From Porphyra umbilicalis (Eukaryota > Rhodophyta > Bangiophyceae > Bangiales > Bangiaceae): a DNA stretch of 64,000 nucleotides. Below the pieces are notes generated by a model. The model did no database searches and was not told where the DNA came from. It was given only the letters and a program-made list of their open reading frames with translations. Shown in pieces: positions 33,491-45,011 of the stretch (its first letter is position 1; the number at the start of each line of letters is the position of its first letter). Location of the stretch: positions 1 through 64,000 of the forward strand of contig KV918770.1 in NCBI GenBank assembly GCA_002049455.2, read 5' to 3'. The position numbers and the translations under genes were made by a program.

Positions 33491-33617
33491 CGCTGCACGC
33501 ACGCGGTGCGTATCGCGGATCGACACTTTTTTCGGTACCAAGAGTCGGGGGACCTTCGGGGGTTGTATTGCGGTGCGGTGACGGAGGACATCCGATCGAT
33601 ACGCGGGCCCCGCTTCC

Positions 33618-36100
33618 ATGGCCCGCGGATCTTTCTCATCTTCCCCGCTCGACGAGGGCGCTCTTCCGTTTAGGATGCCCGGCACTAGCCAGGTGACGGA
33701 CGCGCCACCGGCGGGAGACCTCGAGGCAACGCCGGCGTTGGGCGCCGTGGCCCCCGTTGGGGGTGGACGGGCGGTCCCGGGTGGCGGCGGCGGTACGGTG
33801 GCAGGTGAGTCGAACTCCCTGCCGAAGAACCCCGGCCACACGCCGACCACCAAGGCTCGCCCTCCTCCCGGCGCGGGACGGACGTCTACGCTGGCAGAGT
33901 CCCAGCGTGGGGGCGTGGGGGTGCATCCCTCGGCCCTGGATGGGCAGGGCAGTGCCCGGTCGGGGCGCCGCCCTTCGGCCCACCTCGCGTGGAGGCGGTT
34001 GGAAGCTCATCGGGTACCCGGACTGGTGGGCAGCCCGCCAGCCTGGGACCGATCCGAGCAGCGGACGCGCTGTCGCCGGAGGAAGAGGAGCGACAGCGTC
34101 AGGAGCTACAGACAGTTTTCGGGGTCACCCCGGAAGACGTGGCCCGGGCACAGTGGAAGCGTACCACCCGGGACCACTGGTCACTCGACGCACTGTCGAA
34201 GGTGGGTGGGACAGGGCCCAGCCTACATGGGATCGTCGGCGCAGCAGCCCAAGGGGTGTCGTGGCCGGCGACCGACACGGGACACCTGCGCCACCTACGC
34301 CAGGTATTCCGAGACGCAGCGGAGGAGACGTCTACCGCGGCATCGGACGGGACCCCGGTCCAGGCGCGTAGCGCGGCCGTCGCCATGCCTCTCGCCGCGG
34401 CCCAGGGGCCGTCCCCCGCGTCCGCGAGCGCGAGCGCGCCGGCACAACCGGGACCCGGACCGGGCGCCCCCGGGGGGCGTCCGGCCGTTGGGGGCCTCGG
34501 CATAGCGGGGTCCACCCTCACAATGAAGGCCGCGCTGACCGCCCGACGCGGTCGCAGTCGCAGCGGGCCGCCAAGCGTTGGCGCCCCAAAGAGGTTTCGA
34601 CGCGGGGAAGCCGCCGGCGGCGGCACTTACGACGCGACGCGTCGCCCCAGTCCTCGGGGCCCCCCTCCTCGACCGCGAGCGAGCCCAGTCCGTCGGACTC
34701 GTCCTCCGACTCGAGCGGGGCTGACTCGACGGGTAGCAGCAGCGGCGTGACATCCGCCTCTGCCGCCGGCAGCAATCCTGGAGCAACCCGCCGCCGACAA
34801 CAGGCACGTGCGGCCGACAAACGCTCGGAGCGTGCCATGGTGCAAAAGGCACTGCGCGCCTTCCGGCGGGAGCAGCGGAAGGACACCGTAGTCGACCCCC
34901 GCTTCAAGGTACTACTGTCGGCAGAGCGGTACCGGATCGCGCAGCGAGGAGGCCGCCTGCACTTCCCGCGAGGCAACTCCATCCGCGTCATCCGCGCGGA
35001 CATCAAGGCATTGATGCGCACCTCGCCGCAGTTCGCGGGTGACACCCCGCTGGGGTTGGTGGCGTTCCTCGGGAACATCCAGACGGCGTGCGACGGGCGC
35101 GGCCTGAATTAGGGGACAACAGTGACACTACTGCAGGACGTCGTCACGAGCGAGGTGCTCGTGGTGCTTCAGCGAGCCAAGGATGAGCATGCCTCGCGGC
35201 AGCTCACGTTCAAGCGCGCGGTCCGTGCGCTGCTCAATGAGTACCTCGACGGGGACGACCTGGTGGACCACCTTCAGTCGCTCATGCAAGCGTCCCTGAA
35301 GAAGTGGGAGGACGAGCACGAGTTTGCGAACCGCATCCTCGATGCCAACCGCGCCTTGGGCTCGGTCCTGCAAGAGTCCGAGCTGAAGAGTATCCTACTC
35401 AACGGCGTCGGACGGGAAGACCGGGCCCTTGGGCGGAACTTCAACTTCAAGGGCCGGAACTTCCCCAAGCTACGCAAGTTCCTCGCCAAGACCGGAGCAG
35501 CCACCCTTAAGGCGCGGGGGTTCAAGCTCCAAGCCAAGCCCAAGGGGAGCACCCCCCGGTCGGCCGGTGGCGAAGAACGGGAGGCCCGTCGGGCCCGGCC
35601 GGCGGCGTCCGTCGCCCTCCCGGTGGGAGCCGCCTCGGTCGCGGCGGCCCGCGCCGTCACGGATTACGGGACCGGGGCAGAACGGGCCGTGTGGGCCGCG
35701 GTACTGGCCGCATCGGCGACGCCCGTCGAGTACGGCCCTCCGGACGACGTCCCGGTACTACCGGTGGATAGCCTCCTGCACGCGTCGGGCTGGCAACAAC
35801 AGCCCGCGTGGGGCGGGCGCCCGGAGCTGTGCCCCGTTCGTACGGGGGCGGGGCGCGGGCGCGGCACCCTGGCGCCGGGCACCCCCGCGTCCCCGCGGAC
35901 GGGTACCATTTTGTCGCACTCTGACCTCCCCCCGAGGTTCCCTTGTGGCTGGGCCCCTCCACCGCGCGGTGGCGCATGGGGTGGCGCGCCTGAGACGGGG
36001 GCCCCGCGCCGGCGGCGGGGGGCCTGCTCGTTCTGTGGCCACGTGGGACACTGGGTGTGAAAATGCTCCGCCCAGTTCCCCATAGTGCGGGCCCACGGAC
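33618..36100 (+). pseudogene. Gypsy gag, frameshifted
   Basis: Gag is spread over three frames. The N-terminal Pro/Gly part (33618 to about 33990) continues in the frame of 33989-34640 with ELQTVFGVTPEDVARAQWKR. A Ser/Asp-rich linker then leads into the 34747-36060 frame with the structural part (RFKVLLSAERYRIAQRGG, LRKFLAKTGAATLKARGF). That frame has a TAG at 35110-35112 between GLN and GTTVTLL, where Trp is likely. It ends in a zinc knuckle, CSFCGHVGHWV-stop-KC, where a TGA at 36058-36060 replaces one residue of C-x2-C-x4-H-x4-C. Assembly of capsid is the family function. Confidence 0.75.
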
Positions 36101-36859
36101 GCGCGCTGCGCGGGGCCGTCGCGGCACACCGGAACGGATAGGGACCCGCACCGCCGGCGCCCCGGCCTCTGGGCGCGGGACCGCCTTTCGCGCCCCTGCC
36201 GCCGGCCGTACCCGGCAATGCGTCCGGCCCGCAGGGCACGGCCGCGTTCGTCCACGCCGTGAAAACGGATTATCGGGCGAACCCGGACGCTTCGGGCAAC
36301 GAGGGGGAGAGCTTCTCCGAGGAGTGGGCCGCGGGCGCCGACGACGCGGGACACGGGGACGGCCGCACCTGCCACGCTCAGGGAAACGCGTAAGGGGCAG
36401 CCCCATGAGTGGGCTGCCCGCGGACGGCGTCCGTCTCCAGGCACACCGGCACTGTTACATCACGGCGACCCGCCTGCGCCAGGTCCGGAAGCGGCGGGCA
36501 GCAGTGGGAATACCGCCAGCGCCCGCCTTCTGCCCCCGCATCCTAGCGCTGCCTGGCAAGGGCAGCAGTGCCGCGGCGGAAGTACCTGACCATTCCGCCG
36601 TCCCAGCGGCGCCGGAGGCCACCGAGACTGTCCCTCCGTCTCCGCAGGTTGCCGCATCGGTACTGGCCCTTGGCCACTCCGACCCCCGACCGTGGGGCCG
36701 TGGGGATGGCATTCCTGCGGACACACCCGCCAATGAGGCAAGCAGCGGGGGCGGGCTCCGACGGCGCCTCGGTGGTCGTGCCCGGCGCGAGCGTACCCGC
36801 TTCCGCCACGACGCCGCCGCCGTCGCGTACCCCGCGGAAGCGCCGGACACCCCGTCCGG

Positions 36860-37700
36860 GGGCGGGGAAGAGCTCCTTTCTCATCCTCCACAACTACCGC
36901 ATCGTGGCCTCTCTGGGCCTGGATAAGCTGTCCCTCGTCGCGCTCGGCGTCGTCCTGAACACGGGGGTGGACCCCAACCTGGTCCGCCGGAACGCCCTCG
37001 CCCCTGACTGGTTCCGCCAGGTGGTTCCTCCAAGGAGGAATAGCCGGTACGCCTCTAGGACGCCAACAACGCGCGGTTGCGCACTAGCGGTACCGTCACG
37101 CTGTGGCTTCAGATGAGCGGCCGGATCGTCCCTGTACCCTTCCTCGTCGTCGAAGTCCTGTCGGTCCCAGTTACCCTGGGCTTTAAGTTCACCGAAGACC
37201 ACGCCCACGCCATCCTGCCTCAGGACCGATCCATCTGTTGGACGGACAAGTCCGTCACGGCGATCCTGCGGGGGCCATTGGACGATGGCGACCGCTCGAT
37301 GGGCGTCTCCTGCGTTCTCCGCTCGACGCACAGGACGCAGCTCCCGCCGTCGGCGGCCACGGTCTTCTGGGTGCGAACCATGTGGGGAGGCCTGGGCCAG
37401 GTGTTCGGCGACTCGCGCCTGTTCACAACAGATTCTGTCACCATTGCCAACGGCGTGCACGACATCGTGCCGGGGCCATCCTTCCCGGTCATCGTGTCCA
37501 ATTTCGGCGCGCGTGAGGTCATCCTCCGGCAGAGGGCCAAGGTCGGCTACGTCGAGCTGCTCACTACGGGCGTCGTGCAGGTGCCCCACGGGGCAGCCCA
37601 TGAGACGCTGCCCGCCCCGGCTTTCACGACGGCAACGGCCGCCGAGGGCGTGGTGGAAGCGGTGTCGGGCACCCGGTGCGACCCTACACCGAGGCGGGGC
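36860..37700 (+). pseudogene. Gypsy aspartic protease, catalytic Asp lost
   Basis: KLSLVALGVVLNTGVDPNLV matches the retropepsin active site, but the invariant Asp of D-T-G is Asn (AAC at 36958-36960, a GAC to AAC change). The remaining fold continues after a frameshift near 37060: TVTLWLQMSGRIVPVPFLVV, then a Pro/Gly linker. The protease would cleave the Gag-Pol polyprotein, but this copy cannot. Confidence 0.7.
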
Positions 37701-39030
37701 CCAGACACGGCGGCGCCAACGGACGGGGGCCCGCGGCGCCAGAGCGACCCCGGGATCCTGGCAAAGGGGACGCCTTGCCTGTCGCAGGGCAACGCGGACC
37801 CCCATCCCAAGTGGAGGATGTGGAACTACCGGATGCCGATAAGGCGCTGCAAGCCCGGATCCGCCGCATGCTGGACCAGCACAAGGCAATGGGGACGGGC
37901 CAGGCGCTAGGCGTCATCAAGGCCACTCAACACCGCATCGACCTGAACGCCGGCGCCAGGCCCGTCCGCTTTGCGCCGCGTCGCGCGGGCCACACGGCAC
38001 GGGAAGCCGAAACGGCCGAGATCAAGCGGCAGCTGGAGGCGGATTTTATCGAACCGACGTCGTCGGAATGGGGCTTTCCGGTCGTGCTCGTCCCTAAGAA
38101 GGATGGCACCCTCCGCTTCCGCGTCGTTTATCGACTGCTGAACTTCGTGACTAAGAAGAACTCATACCCACTGCCCCGAATGGAAGAGTGCATCGACAGC
38201 CTCGGCGTGGCGACCATCTTCTCGACGCTGGATTGCAATGCCGGCTACTGGCAGGTTGCCATCGCACCCGAAGACATTAAAAAGAAGGCTTTCGTGTGCC
38301 ACGAGGGCGCCTACCAGTATAGAAGGATGCCGATCGGCTTGACGGACGCGCCCGCGACGTTCCAGCAGGCGCTGGACATCATCCTCTCCGGGGTGAAGTG
38401 GCAAAGATGCCTCATCTACCTCGACGATGTCATAGTGAATTCCAAGACGGAGGAGGAGCATGTCGGCCATGTCGATCGCGTCTTACGCCTGCTGCGAGAC
38501 GCGGGAGTGACACTCCGGCTGCCTAAATGCCGGTTCTTTCGTAGGACCTTGGAGTACCTCGGGCACGAGATCAAGCCGGGCCGGCTTGGCGTGATGGACG
38601 CGCACACGCGTGTACTGCGCGTGGCGCACTTCCCCACGACCCGCACGCAAGTCCGGAGCTTCGTGGGGATGCGCAACGGCTCTCGCCGGTTCGTGCCGAT
38701 CTTCGCCCGGATAGCGGCGCCATTGAAGGACCTTATGGGGTCCACTGCCCCTATCCTAGTACCACCCGCCACGCCATTGCAGCAGCAGGCGTTCGACCGG
38801 CTCAAGGAGGCGCCCACGACCCCACCGATCCTCGCACTCTCGCGGCGCGGGCAGAAGTACGTCCTCTACGTTGATGCCTGCGGGATGCAAGTAGGCGCCG
38901 CCCTGCTCCAGGAGCAAGACGACCGAAAGCTCCAGCCGGTCGCGTATTTCAGCCAGCGGCTGGCGAAAAAACGAACTCCCCTACTGGGCCACGGAAAAAG
39001 AGTGCCTGGCGGTCGTCTGGGCGTCGCTCA
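37676..39030 (+). pseudogene. Gypsy reverse transcriptase and first half of RNase H
   Basis: The RT core is well kept: EADFIEPTSSEWGFPVVLV, LPRMEECIDSLGVATIFSTL, QYRRMPIGLTDAPATFQQAL, and catalytic YLDD at 38417-38428. RNase H begins YVDACGMQVGAALLQE. An A6 run at 38966-38971 has one A too many and shifts the frame. In the other frame ATEKECLAVVWASL follows directly, up to the copia insertion at 39030. The rest of RNase H lies at 44885-45011 beyond the nested element. Confidence 0.88.
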
Positions 39031-39429
39031 TGTGAAGTGAGCGGTAGTTGGGTGGATGCGTTGCTTTACTCGAGAGCGGTCTGAGGCGCGAGGCCAGCAG
39101 GCTCTTAACCCCTCCGTGTGCCTCTCTCGCCACGTCCTGCCGGGGCACCCCCCGCCAGCGCAGTGCTCCCTCCCTTAGAGGGTACATGCTCTCACCACCC
39201 CACAAATCGCGACGCCCCTCGAGGAGCCCACGAGAATCCCCCCGAGCTCAGCTCCAAAGTGAGCTGCCCGCGAGATACAAGTACAAGTAATTACATCACA
39301 CACATATAGCAATGCATGTCAATGGCACAGCCAAACAAGCCGATGACCGCATAAGTAACTCCTGGAATTAGCCAGGCAGTCCGCCGTAACTCCGACTTAC
39401 CTGCGCGGGCTTGGGAGGCTGCCTCAACA
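39031..39429 (-). repeat. Nested copia 3' LTR, 399 bp
   Basis: In element orientation it starts TGTTGAGGCAGCC and ends CTTCACA. It contains a 65-bp segment (about 39044-39108) missing from the other LTR and present in the solo LTR at 27850, so the full form is ancestral. Confidence 0.9.
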
Positions 39430-39440
39430 CTCCCCCCAGC
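39430..39440 (-). promoter_or_regulatory. Polypurine tract of the nested copia
   Basis: In element orientation GCTGGGGGGAG abuts the 3' LTR, the expected plus-strand primer. Confidence 0.75.
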
Positions 39441-39699
39441 ACCCCACATTCCGCGCCATCGACGCCTCAGCGCGGTCACAACCCGGCCCGACCACTGCGA
39501 CATCTCCCGCCATCATCCGCAGTCGAGAAAATGCCCAAGTCGATCCCCAGGTTCCAGGTGTTGCACCTGCAAAATCGACCTTCGCCAAAATCACCAAAAT
39601 CACGATCGATGTGAAGCAGACGTCGAGGTGAGTGCAACGCACTAAGGCGCGTCTCGAACTGAGACGATCCGGCGCATCGGCGGCCCGTCAAAGTGCGGG

Positions 39700-40209
39700 C
39701 GTAAACGCAGGTCATCGACTTTGCCGAAAATCGGCTCGACCCGTCGGAGCTGTAGGCCTACAGCTCCCTTAGCCAAAATCGGCCAAAATCGACTTGCACC
39801 AAATCGATTCGGGCCCGACCGGCCGACTTGGCCCGAAGCTAGAGACTTCCAGATTCGGGCCCAAGACCACAAAGAAATCGACTTCACCAAAATCGACTCG
39901 ACCCGTCGGAGCTGTAGGCCTACAGCTCCCGGCCGAAATCGCCCAAAATCGACTTAGGCCAAATCGAGTCGGGCGATCGCCGCGAACCCGCGGCTGCGCC
40001 ACTGGTCGGCCCCAGTGGCGCCACAGCGCCCCAGGACGGTCCCAACCGGCCGTCCCCCCCAAGGCAACAGCGCCCCATTGCCGGCCCCGAGCAAGTGGAT
40101 AGTTGCGCAACTGTCCACGGCCGGCACCGGCCCGCAGCAAGGTCGACGGAGGTCGCTGCCGCGAATCCGGGGCTGCGCCACTGGACGCCTCCAGTGGCGC
40201 CATGGCGCC
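39700..40209 (-). repeat. Palindrome-rich 3' region of the nested copia
   Basis: A perfect 22-bp palindrome centred on TGTAGGCCTACA lies at 39746-39767 and again at 39908-39929, inside a longer direct repeat. Inverted repeats GGCGCCACTGG / CCAGTGGCGCC occur at about 39992-40022 and 40173-40205. A near-palindrome around AGTTGCGCAACT lies at 40098-40117. The word CCAAAATCGACT recurs several times. No protein is encoded. Confidence 0.85.
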
Positions 40210-43200
40210 TCAGCACTCCCCCAACAAGGGGTCGCCAAGCCCGGCGCCCCGCGCAGCCGCGCCCAGGTCTTCACCAACCCCGACGGCAGCCCGGAAAGCC
40301 GTGAACGCCGGCGACGGCAGCGGCTTGGTGAGCCCATCCGCTGGCATGTCGGCGCTTGGGAGGAAGTAGAAGGCCACATCCCCGCGCGCCTGGTAGTCGC
40401 GAACCATGTGGTAGGCGACGTCGACATGCTTGGTCCGCCCCGTCGCCTCGGGGTTGTTGACCAGCGCCAGGCAGGACTGGTTGTCCTCCCCCATCGGCAC
40501 GGCTCCGCCGTCGACGCCCAGAGCCGACAGCAGCTTGCGTAGCCACAGCGCCTCCTTGGTCGACATCGCGGCGGCCACGTACTCGGCCTCGGCCGTCGAG
40601 GTGGCAACGGTCGACTGGCGCTTGCTCGCCCACGCAATCGGCCCGCCATTGCAGGTGAAGAAGAAGCCGGTTGTCGACCGACGACCGCCGATGTCGCCGG
40701 CCCAGTCGGCGTCAACAAACCCTTGCAGCGGCTCGCTGCCGCCGTAGATCACCCCCAGGCGAGTCGTCCCGCGCAGGTAGCGCAAAACCCCCTTGGCGGC
40801 GCGCATGTGGTCCTCCTCAGGGCAGGACATGAAGCGCGACAGCACCCCCACGGCAAAGGCAATGTCTGGCCTCGTCGTGGTAGACAGGCAGAGGAGGGAG
40901 CCAACCAACTCGGCGTAACGGTTGCCTTCCGGCAGCAGGCCCTCCCCTGTCTTGGTCAGCTTGATCCCCGACGCCATCGGTGTCTTGTTTGGCGTCGCCT
41001 TGTCCATCCCGAACGCCTCCAGCAGCGTCGCGGTGTGCCCCGGGTTGCTCAACGTCAGAGTCTTGGCCGCCTGGTTGCGCATGACCTTCATGCCGATAAA
41101 GTCCTTGACCTCCCCCATGTCGCGCACCTCAAACTTGGCAGACACGAAGCGCTTGACGGCCTCGACCCCAGCCAGCTTCTCACCCGCCACGATAAGGTCG
41201 TCGACGTACACGAGGATAAAGATGCACCCGTGCACTGGGTGGTGCCACTCATAGAGGCACGGGTCCACCTTGGAGCGGACCGCCCCCATCTCCTTGAGCT
41301 CTTTGTCGAGCTTGATGCCCCACAGCCGCCCCGCCTGCTTTGTCCCGTAGAGCGCCACGTTAAGCCGACACATCTCCTCCAGCCCCTCCGGTTCGACACC
41401 GTCGGGGAGTTTGATGTACATCTCCTTGTCCATCTTGGCGTTGAGGAAGGCTGTCTTGACGTCGACATGGTGAATCTCCCAGCCCATGGCTGCCGCCACA
41501 GCAAAGAGAGCACGTGTCGTGGCCGCGTTGGGTACCGGAGCCCACGTCTCGTCAAAGTCTCGTCCGGGCACCTGGTTAAACCCTTGGGCCACGAGTCGAG
41601 CCTTGTAGCGCGTCAGCTTGCCCTCCGCGTCGTGCTTGATGTCGAACACGAATCGCGTCTTGATGGCCTTGTGATTCTTGTTGTTCCCCTTGGTCTTGGA
41701 CCAGGTGCCAAGGTGCTTGTGTGCCGCCACCTCCTCCTTAATGGCCTGCTTCCACAGCGGCCAGTCAGGACGAGCGCGCGCCTCCTTCTCGTCTGCAGGC
41801 GGCTTGTGCAAGTCCCAGCCCGCCTCAGCCGCGGAAGCGTTACCGCTTGCCAAGTACGCCTTGGGTTCCTTCTCCCACCATGTTACCTTGGGAGCTGGCT
41901 TGCGCTTCGAGCGACGAGGCCCCGGTGTGACGCTGTCACTGGCCGCAGGTGCTTGAGCAGCTGCGGGTGTCGAGCCACCGACGCCGTCCTCGTCCTCCTC
42001 CTGGCTATTGCCGGCAAAGGAAGGAGGACCGACTTCGTTGTCTTTGTCAGAGGTGTCGTCGGGGGAGTACTCGTCCACTCGCCCGCCTTCTGCGTCGAGC
42101 ATGTCCATTGCCCCTTCCGTGGCGCCGTCCTTGGTGCCGTCATATTCCGCAGTCAGCCGGGGACCAGCGCTTGACCCGACTGCTGACATCTCGACCTTCG
42201 CCGGGTTCTCCTCCATCAGCACGTCCCGATGCTCGAAGACTTGGTTTGTCTGGTCCTCGAGGATGCGGTAGGCCTTGCCACCGACAGTGTCGCCGACAAA
42301 ACGGCCGACGTCGGTCCTCGGCTCCAGCTTGCGCTGCTGCTTCTTCGGCTTGAGCGCCCACGCCCGACTCCCCCAAACGCGGAATCCCGCGACGTTGGGG
42401 CGTCGACCCGTCAGCGCCTCGAGCGGCGTCACATCGAGCCCCGCCTTGGGAGATCGGTTGAGCACATGGTCGACGAAGGCCAACGCCTCGGCCCACAGCT
42501 CTTCGTCCGCACCGGCGTCAAGCAGGGCAGCACGCACGCGCTCCATCAGCGTGCGGTTTACCCGCTCCGCCTTGCCGTTCTGCTGCGACTTGTACGGCGC
42601 CGTCATCCCAGACATGATGCCCTTATCCTCGTACCACGCCTTACGATCGTTCGTGACGTACTCCTTTGCACCGTCGTGACGGACACGCTTCACTTTCACG
42701 CCCGTCAGCGTCTCAAGCTGCTTGATGCGCGTCTTGAGCACCTCCGGCGCCATCCCCTTTGTCTTGATAGGCGTAGCCGTGATGAACCCCGTTGAGTCCT
42801 CCAGCGCCGTCATAAAGTAGAGGGAGCCACCCAGCGACTCAGTGAGTGGGCCACCAATGTCGGTGTGCACCAGTTCGCACTTGGTTGTCGCTGTCGACGA
42901 GCGGGGGCTGGGCGACTGAACCATCTTGCCGTCGACACACGGCACACACACCGTGTCAATGACGCGCTTGGCATCTGCCACTGACGACGGCATGCCGTCG
43001 ACCATTGTGGCCGCCCGCTTGAGGTTCTCCAACCTCAAGTGGTTGAACCGACGATGCCACAGCTCCGCCTCCCCAGCTATGCGCGTCGATGCCGCGCACG
43101 CCGACGCCCTGACCGGCGTGACCTTGAGCACGTACTGCTCCAGGTCGTTGACTTTGCCGACAACGGACGCCTTGTCGAGCACTCCGCTCGAATAGACAGC

Positions 43201-44388
43201 ATCCCCGTCGCTGAGGATGTAACAGGCGTTTCCGACGAACACTGCCGCACCACGATTGCGGTCAACCGCTCGAACCGAGAGCAGGTTGCTGGTCAGGTCC
43301 GGCACGAGCATGGCCTCCCCGAGCACCATGCGCGTCTTGGTTTTGCCCTTGCCAACGTCCATGGAGACGTGGCCGTGCCCCCTGATGGGTACCTTTTTGC
43401 CGTTGGCCAAGGTGACCTCGGCTCCACTTCCCGCCGTCCGGACGGTGAAGCCCTTATCCCCGGCGGCCATGTGGTTGGTTGCGCCAGAGTCGAGCACCCA
43501 AGTTGATAACCCCCGTGTGCTCCCGGGAGCCTTGCTGCTCCCAGCATTGCCAGTAGAAGCAGTGTAGGCCAGAGCGGCACCCGCGTCGGGCCCGCCGCCG
43601 TGGCCGCCTTCACGACCACCACCGCCGGGCTTGCCCTTGCCCTTGGCCTCGTCCGCCTTCTTCTTGTAGCAGTCTCGCTGCATGTGCCCCTTCTTGTTGC
43701 AGTAGAAGCACACGACCGACTTATTGTCAAACGGCTTCTTAGGCGCCGCTGCCGCAAAGGCTTGTGACTTGACACTGCCAGAAGGCTTGGCAGCGCCGAC
43801 AGAAATGCTCCGCTGCTCGACTTGAAGCAGCTTAGCCGTCACGTCCGACATGATGAGCTTAGTGTCCTTGTTCTCCAAGACCGTCCTGAGCATCCCGTAC
43901 TCTGCAGGGAGCCCCGATAAGACACGCAGCGCGAGCGTGTTGTCGTCCACCGGGTCTCCGAGCATGGCGAGCTCGTCCCGGAGCATCTTGGCGCGCGGCG
44001 CAAACTTGATGATGTTCTCGTCGCCGCCCTTCTTCAGGCTGCTCAGCTCGTCCATGAGCCGCAGCAGCTACGCGTTGTATCGCGCCTCGAACATGACCTT
44101 GAGCGCGTCCCACGCCTCTCTGGCCGTGTCAACCGACGTGACCGTGTTGAGATGCACGGGCTTGACCGACATCTGGATGGTCGACAGCGCCGCCTCGTTC
44201 ATGGCGTCCCACGCGTCGACCACCGGGTCGGACTTCTTGTCGTCGGACAAAGATGCCGGTCGGTCCGTCACGACCGCCGCCCAGAGCTTCTCCTTCTTGA
44301 GCTGCGCACGCTTGTACGCTGCCCACACCTTGTAGTCGTCGTCCAGCTGCGCAAACCGCGGGCCGCCATAGCGGCCGTGGTCTGCCAT
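40210..44388 (-). pseudogene. Copia gag-pol polyprotein with a single TAG in gag
   Basis: From the ATG at 44386-44388 the frame encodes about 1392 codons with one stop, TAG at 44068-44070 in the gag part (the neighbouring sequence suggests a former CAG). Domains in order: gag; zinc knuckle CFYCNKKGHMQRDC; protease WVLDSGATNHM; integrase with an HHCC finger (CVPCVDGK), core Asp residues (VHTDIGGPL, RHDGAKEYV) and Glu (QNGKAERVNRTL); RT with LVYVDDLIVAG; RNase H with DADWAGDIGGRRSTTGF and TAEAEYVAA. All catalytic residues are present and there is no frameshift. Only the stop, which could be suppressed, keeps this copy from looking functional. Confidence 0.9.
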
Positions 44389-44530
44389 GTTGACGACCTC
44401 GGCGCCGCACAGCGCCGCACTAACGACGTAGGGAGCAGAACACGCCCGCCCGACGCCGGAATACACCTCGACCCCACCAACGTCGTCTCGCCAGCGACCG
44501 CAGGGAAGACGACGGTTACCACCAGCGACA

Positions 44531-44545
44531 GCTGGGCCCATAACC
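44531..44545 (-). promoter_or_regulatory. Primer-binding site, complementary to initiator tRNA-Met anticodon arm
   Basis: In element orientation GGTTATGGGCCCAGC directly follows the LTR. Its complement GCTGGGCCCATAACC is the anticodon stem-loop stretch of eukaryotic initiator tRNA-Met. This indicates half-tRNA priming as described for Drosophila copia, not priming from a CCA end. Confidence 0.85.
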
Positions 44546-44879
44546 TGTGAAGTGAGCGCCCCTCCGTGTGCCTCTCTCGCCACGTCCTGCCGGGGCACCC
44601 CCCGCCAGCGCAGTGCTCCCTCCCTTAGAGGGTACATGCTCTCACCACCCCACAAATCGCGACGCCCCTCGAGGAGCCCACGAGAATCCCCCCGAGCTCA
44701 GCTCCAAAGTGAGCTGCCCGCGAGATACAAGTACAAGTAATTACATCACACACATACAGCAATGCATGTCAATGGCACAGCCAAACAAGCCGATGACCGC
44801 ATAAGTAACTCCTGGAATTAGCCAGGCAGTCCGCGGTAACTCCGACTTACCTGCGCGGGCTTGGGAGGCTGCCTGAAGA
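44546..44879 (-). repeat. Nested copia 5' LTR, 334 bp, with 65-bp deletion
   Basis: Identical in layout to 39031-39429 but lacking 65 bp next to the PBS-proximal end. The first bases are TCTTCAGG for TGTTGAGG. The deletion must have arisen after, or during, integration, since both LTRs derive from one template. Confidence 0.9.
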
Positions 44880-44884
44880 GCTCA

Positions 44885-45011
44885 AACTCCGCCCCTACCT
44901 TGAGGGTGACCGATTTCTCGTGCGCACGGACCACGACTGCCTCCGGTGATCCTCAACATGGAGGGCTCCGGTAACCCCCGATCGGCACGCTGACGCTCAC
45001 TCCTGAGCGAG
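44885..45011 (+). pseudogene. Gypsy RNase H, second half after the nested copia
   Basis: Immediately after the second GCTCA, the frame continues KLRPYLEGDRFLVRTDHDCL, which completes the RNase H segment left at 39030. A one-base deletion follows in the Trp codon (CGGTGATCC for an expected CGGTGGATCC), then LSELEVDVAYKPG, with one TGA in place of Trp. Confidence 0.8.

Larger units (their letters stand above)
39031..44879 (-). mobile_element. Ty1/copia retrotransposon nested in the gypsy, TSD GCTCA
   Basis: A minus-strand element of 5849 bp inserted in gypsy RNase H. GCTCA occurs at 39026-39030 and 44880-44884. Removing the element and one GCTCA restores the RNase H frame exactly. In element orientation it has a 5' LTR (44879-44546), a PBS, a gag-pol frame with one TAG, a 780-bp structured 3' region, a polypurine tract and a 3' LTR (39429-39031). 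Apart from the length difference, the LTRs differ at only a few positions, so it is much younger than its host gypsy. Confidence 0.93.

Noticed and set aside
40723-42174. 483-codon ORF on the plus strand
   Set aside because: Antisense shadow of the nested copia RT/integrase; no independent protein signal.
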